Positions 36,057 through 45,834 are shown, counted from the first letter of the stretch. The stretch: 64,000 bases of DNA from UBA6623 sp965226435 (GCA_965226435.1 CBDDCY010000013.1:558001-622000); one strand, 5' to 3'. The notes: generated from the sequence alone by a model not told the origin. Translations and numbers: made by a program.

Positions 36057-37253
36057 CTACCCGTCGAGCGCTTGCTCCAGATCCGCGATGATATCGTCGG
36101 CATCTTCAATCCCCACCGACAGCCGCAGCAAATTCGAACTGATGCCGAGACGCTGACGGTGTTTCGGCGCCAGGTCGCGGTGGGAACTCATCTCCGGGTG
36201 CAGCACCATCGAGTGCACATCGCCCAGGCTCGTCGCCCGCACGACCACCTTCAAACGGTCAACGATCGCGAAAACCTCGGCCTTGTCGGCATCCTTGACC
36301 TCGAAGCTGAGCATGCCGCCAAACAGCGCCTCGCCGTCTTCGCTCGACGCAAACAGCCTCCGCGCGATTTCGCGATCCGGGTGATCCTCGTCACCGGGAA
36401 AATGGATCCGTTCGATTCGCGGGTGTTGCTTGAGCCAGTGGGCCACCCGTACGGCATTCAGGCATTGGCGCTCCACGCGCAACGGCAGCGTCTTGATTCC
36501 GCGCATCGTCAGATAGGCCTCGAAAGGCCCCAGATTCATGCCGAGAGTGCGGCCCAATACATCGATCGTCGGGCGAAACTCCTCGCCGGCGATCAGAACG
36601 CCCCCCAGCACGTCGCCGTGACCGGCCAAGTATTTCGTGGCGCTGTGGACGACGATGTCGGCTCCCAACTCGAGCGGCCGCGTCAACACCGGCGTCGTGA
36701 AAGTGCTGTCGACAATCAAGACCGCCCCGTGGCGGCGCGTGATCTCGGCGACGCGGTCAAGCGCCGCAACCCGCATCATCGGATTCGACACGGTCTCGAT
36801 CAACACGCAAGCGGGCTTGGCCTCGGCGACCGCGGCCTCGAAGGCCTCCAGATCGCAAGGGTCGCTGAAGCGCACATCGACACCCGCCGGTTCGAGGACA
36901 CTCATCAGCAGCGTAATCGTCTGCCCGTAGAGCACATTCGCGGCGACGATCGACTTGCGGCGATCCGTCAGCGCGGCAAGCAAGGCGAGGTGAATCGCCG
37001 CCATGCCCGACGAACAAGCCTGGCCGAAAGCGCCGCCTTCAAGAGCGGCCACCTGCTCTTCCAAAGCCGCCGTCGACGGGTTGCCGTAGCGCGCGTACGA
37101 CTGCCCTTCCTTTTCGCCGCCGAAGACCTTGTCGAGATCTTCGATGCGGTCATAGAAAAAGCTCGAGGTACTATAGATCGGCGTCGTGACCGGGACGTAG
37201 TCGCCCGCTTTCTTGCGATCTCCGGCGTGAACGGCGAGGGTGGATAATTTCAT
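36057..37253 (-). CDS. PLP-dependent trans-sulfuration enzyme (cystathionine synthase/lyase family)
   Basis: The 398-residue cytoplasmic enzyme belongs to the Cys/Met-metabolism PLP family. Landmarks are Y-A-R-Y-G-N-P-S, S-S-G-M-A-A, the S-N-P-M-M segment, V-D-S-T-F-T-T-P with the PLP-binding Asp, and the Schiff-base lysine in H-S-A-T-K-Y-L-A-G-H-G-D-V. Members include cystathionine gamma-synthase, cystathionine lyases, methionine gamma-lyase and O-acetylhomoserine sulfhydrylase. I cannot choose among them from the visible residues. No sulfur-assimilation genes flank it. Confidence 0.9.
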   Translation of the reverse strand: MKLSTLAVHAGDRKKAGDYVPVTTPIYSTSSFFYDRIEDLDKVFGGEKEGQSYARYGNPSTAALEEQVAALEGGAFGQACSSGMAAIHLALLAALTDRRKSIVAANVLYGQTITLLMSVLEPAGVDVRFSDPCDLEAFEAAVAEAKPACVLIETVSNPMMRVAALDRVAEITRRHGAVLIVDSTFTTPVLTRPLELGADIVVHSATKYLAGHGDVLGGVLIAGEEFRPTIDVLGRTLGMNLGPFEAYLTMRGIKTLPLRVERQCLNAVRVAHWLKQHPRIERIHFPGDEDHPDREIARRLFASSEDGEALFGGMLSFEVKDADKAEVFAIVDRLKVVVRATSLGDVHSMVLHPEMSSHRDLAPKHRQRLGISSNLLRLSVGIEDADDIIADLEQALDG

Positions 37254-37307
37254 GGACGGCGGTGGAGCCCCGGCGGCGTTTGAACTGTGATTATAGAACG
37301 CCCCGGA

Positions 37308-38702
37308 CTACGACAAACACGAGTGTTCGTCGCCGCCGTGAGCTTCGCCCGCCGAGAAAAGCTCCTCGCCCGCCCCCGCTCGACGCGCCAACTTTCTCTC
37401 AATACGGCTCTTGCGATGAAGCAACTCGGGCGACCCCGCCGGTTCGATCCCCTGCTCGGTGAACGCCAGCGCTTGCGGCAGATCCTTCACGCGGTGTTCG
37501 TAATGCTTGGCCAGCTCCTCGCAAGCCGCCACGCGATGCGCGTTAGCCACACCCGTCAAATCCGCCAGCAGCGCCGTCATGGCCTCGAAATCGCCTCGCC
37601 TTTTTTCGAGCAGTGCCGTCTCCCACAACGCCGCGAAAAGATTCTCGTCGCTCAGCGGCCGCGATGTCGCGCGGCGATAAAGTTCGAGCGCCTGCTCATA
37701 GTCGCCCGAACGATTCAGCCAGCGGGCCAACCCCAGCATGTCGGCCCCGTGACGGAAATCAACTTCAGTCGGCGAATCAAACGCCGGCAAAACGACCGCC
37801 GTCAGGCAGGCCAACGAAACGATGTCGATAACGTTGTGATGCAGCAGCGGGACAAGCCGAAACGCCTGCTTCGTCTTCAAATATTCAAAGTAATAGTAGG
37901 GGATCATCTCGCCCGGCAAATCGCCTTGGCGCTCGACACCGAGAATCTCATATTCGAGATCCATCAACCGGCAACTGGTCAATCGCGGCTTCCAAAGCCG
38001 CCGCGCCCCGTGCAACAAGTCGAGATGATGCATCCGCTCGATGGGGAACGGCAGGCGCTTGAGCCGGTAGCGGGTTTCGAGCAGCGGCGCGTCGTAGGCT
38101 TTGCCGTTGTAGGTGACCAGCACGTCGTAGCCCGCGAGAAACTCCGACAGCGCCGCCAGCATCGCCGGCTCTTCGTCGTAGTCGCGCATGAAAAACAGCC
38201 GCACGCGGAAGCCGTCCTCGTCGATGGTCCCGACCCCGACGAGAAAAGCGCAGGTGCCGGTACCCCCGGCCAACCCCGTCGTCTCGGTGTCGAGAAAGGC
38301 CCAGCGCCGCGGCTCACAGGCCGGGATTTCATCGCGCGAGATGCCGCCCAACATCTCCCCGGGCAACTCAGCAAGGTGCGAAATTTCCATGCTGCCGTGG
38401 CGTTGGTGATTGGCGTAGAGGCGTTCGGAAAGAAAGTAGGAGCCGTATTCATTCGACAGGCCGCAGCCGTCGAGCAGAGTCTCGGCGTCATAGCGTGCCG
38501 GGCCGCCCTCGGGCATATCGTCTTTAAGTGGAGACGGCCGCCGCATGCGCCCGCCCCAGTCTTGGACGTATTTCGGAAAACCGTCGTGGGGCGTACTTTC
38601 GCCGACTCGCTCGGGGGCGGCAGTCGGTTTCGGCTTTTGCCGCTCAATACGGCGGATGCGCCGCCGCAACGCCCGTAGTTGCCCTTCGAGGTCGGTTTCC
38701 AT
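37308..38702 (-). CDS. mrfB: MrfB-like (YprB) DEDD exonuclease with TPR-like C-terminus
   Basis: The 464-residue protein has a ribonuclease H-like 3'-5' exonuclease domain with D-T-E-T-T-G-L, V-T-Y-N-G-K-A-Y-D and H-H-N-V-I-D-I-V-S-L supplying the acidic residues. A C-terminal region follows with TPR-like helices (Y-E-Q-A-L-E-L-Y-R-R-A). It matches YprB/MrfB, which in Bacillus works with the MrfA helicase to repair mitomycin C damage. The ATG at 38702 lies 5 bases after the helicase stop; a TTG at 38711 overlaps that stop. Gene order helicase then nuclease supports a repair pair. The N-terminal ~35 residues form a basic coiled coil. Confidence 0.87.
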   Translation of the reverse strand: METDLEGQLRALRRRIRRIERQKPKPTAAPERVGESTPHDGFPKYVQDWGGRMRRPSPLKDDMPEGGPARYDAETLLDGCGLSNEYGSYFLSERLYANHQRHGSMEISHLAELPGEMLGGISRDEIPACEPRRWAFLDTETTGLAGGTGTCAFLVGVGTIDEDGFRVRLFFMRDYDEEPAMLAALSEFLAGYDVLVTYNGKAYDAPLLETRYRLKRLPFPIERMHHLDLLHGARRLWKPRLTSCRLMDLEYEILGVERQGDLPGEMIPYYYFEYLKTKQAFRLVPLLHHNVIDIVSLACLTAVVLPAFDSPTEVDFRHGADMLGLARWLNRSGDYEQALELYRRATSRPLSDENLFAALWETALLEKRRGDFEAMTALLADLTGVANAHRVAACEELAKHYEHRVKDLPQALAFTEQGIEPAGSPELLHRKSRIERKLARRAGAGEELFSAGEAHGGDEHSCLS

Positions 38703-38707
38703 GGCAG

Positions 38708-41221
38708 TCAATGCTCGACGACGCTCTCCTCACCCTTCAACAGCTCCATCGTCAATCGTTTCGCCACTTCCTTAGCCCGCTCCCCCACCTCGCCCGCCGG
38801 CCCCACGCACGACGGGCAACCCGCCTCGCAGGGACAAGCCTCGATCAGCTCGCCCGCCTTCTCGATCAGACTCCGTCGCAGCCGAAACAGCGGCTCGCTC
38901 TGCCCGATGCCGCCGGGATAGTTGTCGTAGAGATAGACGTTCGGCTCGAAAGCGGCCGACTCACCTTCCCGATCCGACCCGATCGTTACGCCCAGATCGC
39001 GTCCGTCGCACATCAAAAGCAACGATCCGACCGTGCGCAGCACGTTGCCGAATCCGACCAGGCCATTTTTCTTGTCGGTCGGCGAAAACTCCGTCAGTCG
39101 CCCCAGAAAATCTTGAGGGAAGTGCAGCCAGAAAGCCGTCGTGTGCATTTCCTGTTCCGGCATCGAGAGCTTCCCCGCCCCGACGTTTTCATTGGTGTAA
39201 AACTTGATCTTCTTGAAACCGACGATCTGCCGATTCAGCCGAACATCGCCATGATGGGCGGAGGCGGCCGCGAGGGGCGGTGAAAAATTGGGGACTGTCC
39301 CAAGCGCCGACCGATCCGCCTCCCCCGAATCAACAAGCCGCTGGGCGCGAAGCGGACTGTCCCCCAATTTTTCGCCGCCCCTCGCGGCCGCCTCCGCCCC
39401 GATCACCGCTTGATCGAACTCCTCGAGAATCGTGACCTTCGTATAGTCGATCGCATCGGTGTAATAGTCACACTCGACGCTCTTCACATAAGCCTTGCGG
39501 TCGTCGTAATCAAAGCGTTCCACATGATAAAGCCTGCCTTCGTGTAAATAGATCGCCTTCTCATGCAGCGACGTCAGCGCCGGGTTGAAATCGACCTGCC
39601 CGATTACCGTCGGCTCGCCCGTCACATCCACGACGACGAAATTGTCGCTTGTGACCTTCCGCAAGCTGACCGCGTCGGCCGGGTACGACTCCGAGGTCCA
39701 ATGCCAGGCGTTGCCCGCGTGATGGACGACCCCAACCTCTTCGAGAAAGCGGCATAGTTCACCGGCCTCGTGGCCCCCGAAGGTTTCATCGTCTTGGATC
39801 GGCAACTCGAAAGCCGCGCATTTCACGTGACTGATCAAGATTTCGAGATTGTCGGCATTGATGTGCCCATGCTCGGGCGAAGCTCCGAAAAAGTAGTCCG
39901 GGTGCTCGACAATATATTGGTCCAGCGGCGCGCTCGATCCCACCAGCACCGTCACCGACAGCGAACCTTGACGGCCCGCCCGGCCGGCGCGCTGCCAGGT
40001 CGAGGCGATCGAGCCGGGGTAGCCCGCCAACACGACGGCGTCGAGCGATCCGATATCGATACCCAACTCGAGCGCATTCGTCGCCACCACGCCCAGGATT
40101 TCGCCCTCGCGCAATTGCTTCTCGATGCGCCGCCGCTCGCGAGGCAAATAGCCCCCGCGGTAGCCGCGAATCACCGACGCCGGCAGCGGCCCGCGCTCGA
40201 ACGAGTCCTTGAGATAGCGAACTAATATCTCCATCGCCAATCGATTGTTCGCGAAAACCAGCGTTTGGCGGCCCTGATCGAGCAGCGTCTCGGCCATTCG
40301 TCGGCTCTCGGCGATATAGCTGCGCCGAATGCCGAGTTGGCGATTGACGACCGGCGGGTTGTAGAAAACGAAACATTTCTCGCCGCTCGGCGCGCCGTTG
40401 CCGCTGATCGCCTCGATCGGCTTTTCAGTCAACGCCCGGGCCAACTCGGTCGGGTTCGCGATTGTCGCCGAACAGCAGATGAATTGCGGATCGGATCCGT
40501 AAAACTCGCAAATCCGCCTCAGTCTCCGAAACACATTCGCCACATGACTACCGAAAACGCCGCGATAGGTATGCAGCTCGTCGACCACGATGTAGCGAAG
40601 ATTTTCAAAGAACCGCGCCCAGCGAGTATGATGCGGCAGCACCCCCGCGTGCAGCATGTCGGGATTGGAAAGAACCACCCGCGCTCGCCGCCGGATCGCC
40701 CGCCGAGCATCTTGCGGCGTATCGCCGTCATAGGTGAAGACGCCGATATCGGCCTCGGCCGCCTCGACAAATCCGTGCAACTCGTTGAGCTGATCCTCGG
40801 CCAACGCCTTGGTCGGGAACAAATAGAGCGCGCAGGCGTCGGAGTCGGCGAGCATGCGGTTGACAATCGGCAAGTTGTAGCAAAGCGTCTTGCCGCTCGC
40901 GGTCGGCGTGACCACGACTATGTGTTCGCCGCGATCGATACGTTCAAAAGCTTCGGCCTGGTGCGAATAAAGCTGTGTGATTCCCTTGGCCGCCAGCACT
41001 TCGCGAATCCGCCCGTCGACGGTCTCGGGCAGCGGCAAAAATCGGCCCTCGCGCGCCGCTTGCCGATGGATGGCGGTGACCGGCGAATCCGGCTGTCGCC
41101 CTAACGTCTCAAGCTGATCGACCACGCGTTCGAGCGAGCGCTCGGCGCGAGCCAACGCGCTCCGCGTCACGGCCGCGACGGGCCGCGGGTCCCCAAAATC
41201 CAACGAAAGGTTCGACGCCAC
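38708..41221 (-). CDS. mrfA: MrfA-like (YprA) superfamily 2 DNA helicase with R1-encoded insert
   Basis: The 837-residue protein has helicase motifs T-P-T-A-S-G-K-T (105-112), V-V-D-E-L-H (212-217), C-C-S-A-T-I, T-N-A-L-E-L-G-I-D-I-G and Q-R-A-G-R-A-G-R. The C-terminal DUF1998-like part has a four-cysteine cluster C-P-C-E-A-G-C-P-S-C (~792-801), as in MrfA. It would unwind damaged DNA for the adjacent MrfB exonuclease. Residues about 608-655 are not helicase sequence: they are the in-frame translation of an R1 palindrome (39257-39399) reading G-G-E-K-L-G-D-S-P-L-R-A. The frame is kept on both sides, so the protein is probably still made. Confidence 0.9.
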   Translation of the reverse strand: MASNLSLDFGDPRPVAAVTRSALARAERSLERVVDQLETLGRQPDSPVTAIHRQAAREGRFLPLPETVDGRIREVLAAKGITQLYSHQAEAFERIDRGEHIVVVTPTASGKTLCYNLPIVNRMLADSDACALYLFPTKALAEDQLNELHGFVEAAEADIGVFTYDGDTPQDARRAIRRRARVVLSNPDMLHAGVLPHHTRWARFFENLRYIVVDELHTYRGVFGSHVANVFRRLRRICEFYGSDPQFICCSATIANPTELARALTEKPIEAISGNGAPSGEKCFVFYNPPVVNRQLGIRRSYIAESRRMAETLLDQGRQTLVFANNRLAMEILVRYLKDSFERGPLPASVIRGYRGGYLPRERRRIEKQLREGEILGVVATNALELGIDIGSLDAVVLAGYPGSIASTWQRAGRAGRQGSLSVTVLVGSSAPLDQYIVEHPDYFFGASPEHGHINADNLEILISHVKCAAFELPIQDDETFGGHEAGELCRFLEEVGVVHHAGNAWHWTSESYPADAVSLRKVTSDNFVVVDVTGEPTVIGQVDFNPALTSLHEKAIYLHEGRLYHVERFDYDDRKAYVKSVECDYYTDAIDYTKVTILEEFDQAVIGAEAAARGGEKLGDSPLRAQRLVDSGEADRSALGTVPNFSPPLAAASAHHGDVRLNRQIVGFKKIKFYTNENVGAGKLSMPEQEMHTTAFWLHFPQDFLGRLTEFSPTDKKNGLVGFGNVLRTVGSLLLMCDGRDLGVTIGSDREGESAAFEPNVYLYDNYPGGIGQSEPLFRLRRSLIEKAGELIEACPCEAGCPSCVGPAGEVGERAKEVAKRLTMELLKGEESVVEH
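39257..39399 (-). repeat. R1 palindromic element, copy 5, inside the helicase coding sequence
   Basis: The core runs ggtgaaaaattggggactgt to ggactgtcccccaatttttc, with palindromic flanks ggcggaggcggccgcgaggg on the left and the complementary block on the right. Without stop codons in the reading frame, it adds about 40-48 residues between the helicase core and the DUF1998-like part. Confidence 0.9.
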
Positions 41222-41876
41222 GAAATTCCCCTTTTGTTCGTATTACCAGCGTAACGTATTCGGGTGCCTCCGGGCAAGGCCCAAGGGTATGCGGCCTCAT
41301 TGTGGAAGCCCTTCTCGCAATACAAGCATTAGAATCAGAACCCCGAGCGCAAGCGACGGGCCAAGCGACCGTATCAACTCGCCACCCCCCAGTGGGGCAG
41401 CTCTCCAAGCCGATCCCCTCCCCACTCCTCTAACAGTTCACCCCCAGTGGGCAGGTCTCCAAGCCTGCCCTCTCCCCACTCGCCTAACGGTTCGCGCACC
41501 AGTGGGGCAGGTCTCCAGGCCTGCCCTCCGCCAACCGACCAAGCCTCTCGACTTAATACCGGCCCTGGGCGCAAGCCCAGGGACCACCATCTCAAAACAA
41601 GACCAACTCTCCCCAGTGGGGCAGGTCTCCAGACCTGCCCGCCACCCACCCAACCCAACCTCCCACAAGCCAAAGACCATCCACTCCCAATCTCACTCGG
41701 CTCACGGCTCACGGCCAACGTCCCCCCGCCACCACAAAACCCATCACGTTCATTCAAAAAAAGTTATCCCAACCCAATCAACAACGTAGAAAATCCAACT
41801 CCCGCCAAACGCCCACCTCCCGTTTATCCTATTACCGGCTGCTTAGCCAATACTTAGACGAGAAAGGACTACTACC
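41222..41876. repeat. intergenic repeats R4 and R6
   Basis: An R4 single lies at 41333-41358 (ccgagcgcaagcgacgggcc). From 41388 to 41660 there are four copies of an R6 palindrome of the form ccagtggggcaggtctccag...cctgccc, with the best copies at 41500 and 41615. A short palindrome ccctgggcgcaagcccaggg lies near 41564. Single R6 copies also occur at 48092 and 49562. The rest, to 41876, is C-rich spacer without a gene. Confidence 0.75.
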
Positions 41877-42809
41877 ATGGCATCTGATAAACAGGTCATA
41901 GCCAATCGCGAAAACACGAAAAAGTCAACCGGGCCCCGCACCAACAGCGGAAAAACCCGCACCGCCAAAAACGCACTCAAACACGGCCTTCTTGCTCAAG
42001 ACGCCGTCCTGCCGGGCGAAGACCCCGCCGAGTTCGATCAACACATCACTTCCTTCGAGGACACCTATCTCCCCAGAAACCGCGTCGAAAAGGAAATCGT
42101 CCGTCAAATCGCCGACTCCTCCTGGCGAATGCAACGGCTCTCCCGCATTGAAACCGCCGTCATCGCCGCCGGCATCGACAACACCCGCCGCACCTCGAGC
42201 CTGTTCAACCACGACACCGGCCCCATGCCGGAAGACCGCCAAGAGCGAACCCACATCCTCGGCTGGACCATGCTCACTCGAATAAAACTCCTCAACAGCC
42301 TAGCCCGATATGACGGCCATCTCGGCCGCCGTTTCTTCCGCGGCGTCGAGCTGATGATCGACATCCGCCGCGAAGAGCGCCAACTCCGCGAAGCCCGCGA
42401 GGCCCGCGAAGTCCAACCCGGCTACGACCCCGACCCACCGCTCATCCGTTACGAACCACCCCCCATTCCCGACTCCCCCAACGACCCCCCGCTCGTCAAC
42501 CGAACCCCCAATCTCCAAAGCCGCGAAAACAACCCCACCCTAAAAAGCGCCCTCGCAAACGACGCCGTCGCAAACGATGCCGTCGCAAACCGAGCCGCGC
42601 ACGTAAGTAAGCGGTATCCGATGAACCTGACAACTCTAGAAAACCAGGCGAACCCAACCCCGTCTAGCAACCAGCCAAAAAGCGGCCCCGTCACCCACAT
42701 CTCGAGAAAGCGCAAAAAATCCCGACCCCGCCGCCCCGCGGCGTCACTAATCAAAAAACACCAAACAAACCCAATCTCGAAGCAAGTCGCTTCAAAACCA
42801 ACGGCTTAG
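41877..42809 (+). CDS. conserved protein of the 'NALKHGL' family, function unknown
   Basis: The 310-residue protein opens with the family signature A-N-R-E-N-T-K-K-S-T-G-P-R-T-N-S-G-K, followed by N-A-L-K-H-G-L. A helical core follows (Y-L-P-R-N-R-V-E-K-E-I-V-R-Q-I-A-D-S-S-W-R). I recall this family as abundant in Acidobacteriota and Planctomycetes genomes, often in several copies. After residue ~190 the sequence becomes proline-rich, basic and low-complexity. Part of it (A-N-D-A-V-A-N-D-A-V-A-N-R) is a short tandem repeat and part comes from a gagccgc-type intergenic repeat. The tail is therefore probably disordered and recently altered. No function is known to me. Confidence 0.75.
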   Translation: MASDKQVIANRENTKKSTGPRTNSGKTRTAKNALKHGLLAQDAVLPGEDPAEFDQHITSFEDTYLPRNRVEKEIVRQIADSSWRMQRLSRIETAVIAAGIDNTRRTSSLFNHDTGPMPEDRQERTHILGWTMLTRIKLLNSLARYDGHLGRRFFRGVELMIDIRREERQLREAREAREVQPGYDPDPPLIRYEPPPIPDSPNDPPLVNRTPNLQSRENNPTLKSALANDAVANDAVANRAAHVSKRYPMNLTTLENQANPTPSSNQPKSGPVTHISRKRKKSRPRRPAASLIKKHQTNPISKQVASKPTA

Positions 42810-43053
42810 CAACCGTCACCGCCACACACCAATCAACAAGGAGCCAAAAAAGAACCCAACCCAAACCCGCGAAACCAAGCGGTGAACCAACCAAACGGCT
42901 CAACCAACCGACCCAAGCGCCACGGGCCATTCAGCGACCCCGACCAGCGCCCCAACCCCCATGAACCTAACGCCCAAAATGTCGCCCCAAAAAAACCGAC
43001 AGAATCCTTGGGCACTCACCGCCGTTTGTCCTCGACGCCCCCGGCTTGCCACA
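42810..43053. other. C/A-rich spacer before the M16 peptidase gene
   Basis: This stretch is unusually rich in 'aaccaa/cccaa' runs on the plus strand and continues the composition of the preceding gene's tail. The M16 frame stays open into it up to 42961, but the sequence does not look coding there. I see no RNA gene or promoter. Confidence 0.4.
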
Positions 43054-45834
43054 ATGAACTCAATGACGGACGAACTTCGCGAAAGACCAAAACGTTCCTC
43101 GACACTTCGGCTTCGCGCCCTCTTACTTTATTTTGCCCTGATCGCATTACCCATGACCGCCCAAGACATCGATATTCCTTTCACGAAATACATCCTCGAC
43201 AACGGCTTGACGCTGATCGTTCACGAGGACGACAAAGCTCCCATCGCCGCCGTCAACGTCTGGTATCACGTGGGCTCCAAGAATGAAAGCCCCGGCAAAA
43301 CCGGTTTCGCTCACCTGTTCGAACATCTCATGTTCAACGGGTCGGAGAATTTCAACGACGATTACTTCGTTCCGCTCGAGAAAGTCGGCGCCACCGACCT
43401 GAACGGAACCACCAGCAACGACCGCACCAACTACTTTCAGAACGTTCCCACGCCCGCGCTCGACCTGGCGCTGTGGATGGAATCCGACCGCATGGGCCAC
43501 CTGCTCGGCGCCATCGATCAAGCCAAGCTCGACGAGCAGCGCGGCGTCGTCCAAAACGAAAAACGGCAAGGCGAAAACCGTCCCTACGGCGTCACGCGCC
43601 AACTGCTGACCGAAAACACCTACCCCGCCGGGCACCCCTATTCTTGGACCGTGATCGGCTCCATGGCGGATCTTGACGGAGCCGATCTTGACGACGTACG
43701 GAAGTGGTTCAAGACCTACTACGGAGCCGCCAACGCCGTCATCGTGGTTGCCGGCGACGTGGAGCCGGAAGACGTCAAGCGCCGCGTTGAACACTATTTC
43801 GGCGACATTCCCGCCGGGCCGCCCGTGGCGCGCCAGCGCGCTTGGATCGCGGAACGAACCGGGACTCATCGCCAGACCGTCGAGGACCAGGTCCCGCAGG
43901 CGCGCATCTACAAGGTCTGGAACATCCCGCAATGGGGCACCGCCGAAGCGGTCTACCTTGACCTGGTCAGCGATGTCCTGGCGCTTGGGAAATCATCGCG
44001 CTTCTATCGGCGACTCGTTCATCATGACCAAATCGCCACCAGCGCTTCGGCTTCGGTGAGCCTGCGTGAGATCAGCGGGCAATTCCATGTAATCGGAACC
44101 GCGCAGCCCGGCGGCGACCTAGCGGCCGTCGAAGCCGCGCTCGACGACGAACTCCAAAAGTTCCTCGCCGACGGCCCCACCGAGGCCGAACTCGATCGCA
44201 TCAAGACGCAATACTTCGCGCGGTTCGCGCGCGGCGTCGAACGCATCGGAGGCTTCGGCGGCAAGTCCGATGTTCTGGCGCGCAACCAGGTCTACGGAGA
44301 CCGGCCCGACTATTTCAAGACAACCATGGAAAGAGTGCGCAACGCGAAGACGAAAGATCTGCTCGATACCGCGCGGCGTTGGCTCACCGACGGCGTTTAT
44401 ATCTTGGAGGTCCATCCGCGTCCGGACCACGAAATCAGCGACGCCCTCTCGGACCGTTCGAAACTTCCCGCCGTCACAAAGCCTCCGAAGCTCGATTGGC
44501 CCGAAGTGCGGCGGACAACGCTTTCCAACGGTCTCAAGCTTCTCTTCGTCGAAAGACGAGAAACCCCGATCGTCGAACTCGAATTGCTCGTCGACGCCGG
44601 ATACGCGGCCGATCAATTCGCCGTCCCCGGCGCCGCGAGCTTCACTTCCGCCATGCTCGACGAAGGCACCAAGACCCGTTCGGCCCTCGAAATCAGCGAA
44701 GAGCTGGCTTCACTTGGCGCGACCCTTTCCGTGAACACGGCCTTGGATGCGAGTTGGGTTTCGCTCTCTTCGCTGAAGCACAACCTCGACCCGTCCCTCG
44801 ACGTTTTCGCCGACGTCATTCTGCACCCGGAATTTCCCGACTCTGAAATCGAACGCGTCCGCAAGCACCTACTCGCCCGCATCGCGCAAGAGAAATCCAG
44901 CCCCTTCTCGCTCGCCCAGCGCTTGCTTCCGAAATTGCTCTATGGGGACGACCACCCCTACGGCGCGTCGTTCACCGGAACCGGCGACGAAGAGACCGTG
45001 AAAGCGATCACGCGGGCGGACCTCGAACGGTTTCATGCCGCCTGGTTCCAACCGGGCGGTTCGATTCTGATCGCCGTCGGCGACACGACATTCGAGGATC
45101 TCCGCGACAAGCTCGAGGCGCGGTTCAAGGGCTGGACGGGCGCCGACAAACCGCCCGCGAAGAACATCGCCGCGGTCGAAAACCCCTCTAAGTCCGCGCT
45201 TTATTTGGTCGACAAGCCCGGTGCCGTGCAGTCGATGATCCTGGGCGGCGTGATTGCCACGCCGGCACGGCACCCCGACCGTATCCGGATCGAAACCATG
45301 AACCGCATTCTCGGCGGCGCCTTTACCTCGCGTATCAACATGAACCTCCGCGAGGACAAGCACTGGTCCTACGGCTCGCGCAGCTTCCTGTCCGACGCGC
45401 GCGGGCAACGTCCTTGGCTCGTTTACGCCGCCGTGCAGAGCGACAAAACCAAGGAATCTCTTGTGGAACTCGATCGCGAACTACGCGACATCCTCGGCCC
45501 CCGCCCGGCGACCGACGCCGAGCTCGACAAGGTGAAGAAGAACGCCATCCTACAGCTTCCCGGACGTTTTGAAACCAAGTCGTCTGTACGCGGCGCGCTC
45601 AGCCGCATTTGGATGTTCGACTTGGCCCGTGACTATTGGGAAACCTATGCGGACAAGGTCGAGGCCGTCACCCTCGACGACATCCAAAAAGTCGCCGGCG
45701 ACGTGATCCGCCCCGATCAAATGATTTGGGTCGTCGTGGGCGATCGCACCCAAGTCGAACCCACCCTGCGAGAGCTCGACTTCGGCGACGTAACCGTAAT
45801 CGACACCGACGGCAACCCGCTGGAATTGCCCTAA
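43054..45834 (+). CDS. M16-family zinc peptidase, two-domain, exported
   Basis: The 926-residue protein has a signal peptide (L-R-A-L-L-L-Y-F-A-L-I-A-L-P-M-T-A-Q) and two M16 halves. The N-terminal half is active, with H-L-F-E-H (residues 87-91) and the third zinc-ligand Glu within L-D-E-Q-R-G-V-V-Q-N-E-K-R. The C-terminal half (from ~485) lacks the zinc motif, as usual, and ends with the D-I-Q-K-V-A-G-D-V family landmark. It would degrade peptides in the periplasm. I chose the ATG at 43054; the in-frame ATG at 43063 is equally possible. Confidence 0.9.
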   Translation: MNSMTDELRERPKRSSTLRLRALLLYFALIALPMTAQDIDIPFTKYILDNGLTLIVHEDDKAPIAAVNVWYHVGSKNESPGKTGFAHLFEHLMFNGSENFNDDYFVPLEKVGATDLNGTTSNDRTNYFQNVPTPALDLALWMESDRMGHLLGAIDQAKLDEQRGVVQNEKRQGENRPYGVTRQLLTENTYPAGHPYSWTVIGSMADLDGADLDDVRKWFKTYYGAANAVIVVAGDVEPEDVKRRVEHYFGDIPAGPPVARQRAWIAERTGTHRQTVEDQVPQARIYKVWNIPQWGTAEAVYLDLVSDVLALGKSSRFYRRLVHHDQIATSASASVSLREISGQFHVIGTAQPGGDLAAVEAALDDELQKFLADGPTEAELDRIKTQYFARFARGVERIGGFGGKSDVLARNQVYGDRPDYFKTTMERVRNAKTKDLLDTARRWLTDGVYILEVHPRPDHEISDALSDRSKLPAVTKPPKLDWPEVRRTTLSNGLKLLFVERRETPIVELELLVDAGYAADQFAVPGAASFTSAMLDEGTKTRSALEISEELASLGATLSVNTALDASWVSLSSLKHNLDPSLDVFADVILHPEFPDSEIERVRKHLLARIAQEKSSPFSLAQRLLPKLLYGDDHPYGASFTGTGDEETVKAITRADLERFHAAWFQPGGSILIAVGDTTFEDLRDKLEARFKGWTGADKPPAKNIAAVENPSKSALYLVDKPGAVQSMILGGVIATPARHPDRIRIETMNRILGGAFTSRINMNLREDKHWSYGSRSFLSDARGQRPWLVYAAVQSDKTKESLVELDRELRDILGPRPATDAELDKVKKNAILQLPGRFETKSSVRGALSRIWMFDLARDYWETYADKVEAVTLDDIQKVAGDVIRPDQMIWVVVGDRTQVEPTLRELDFGDVTVIDTDGNPLELP

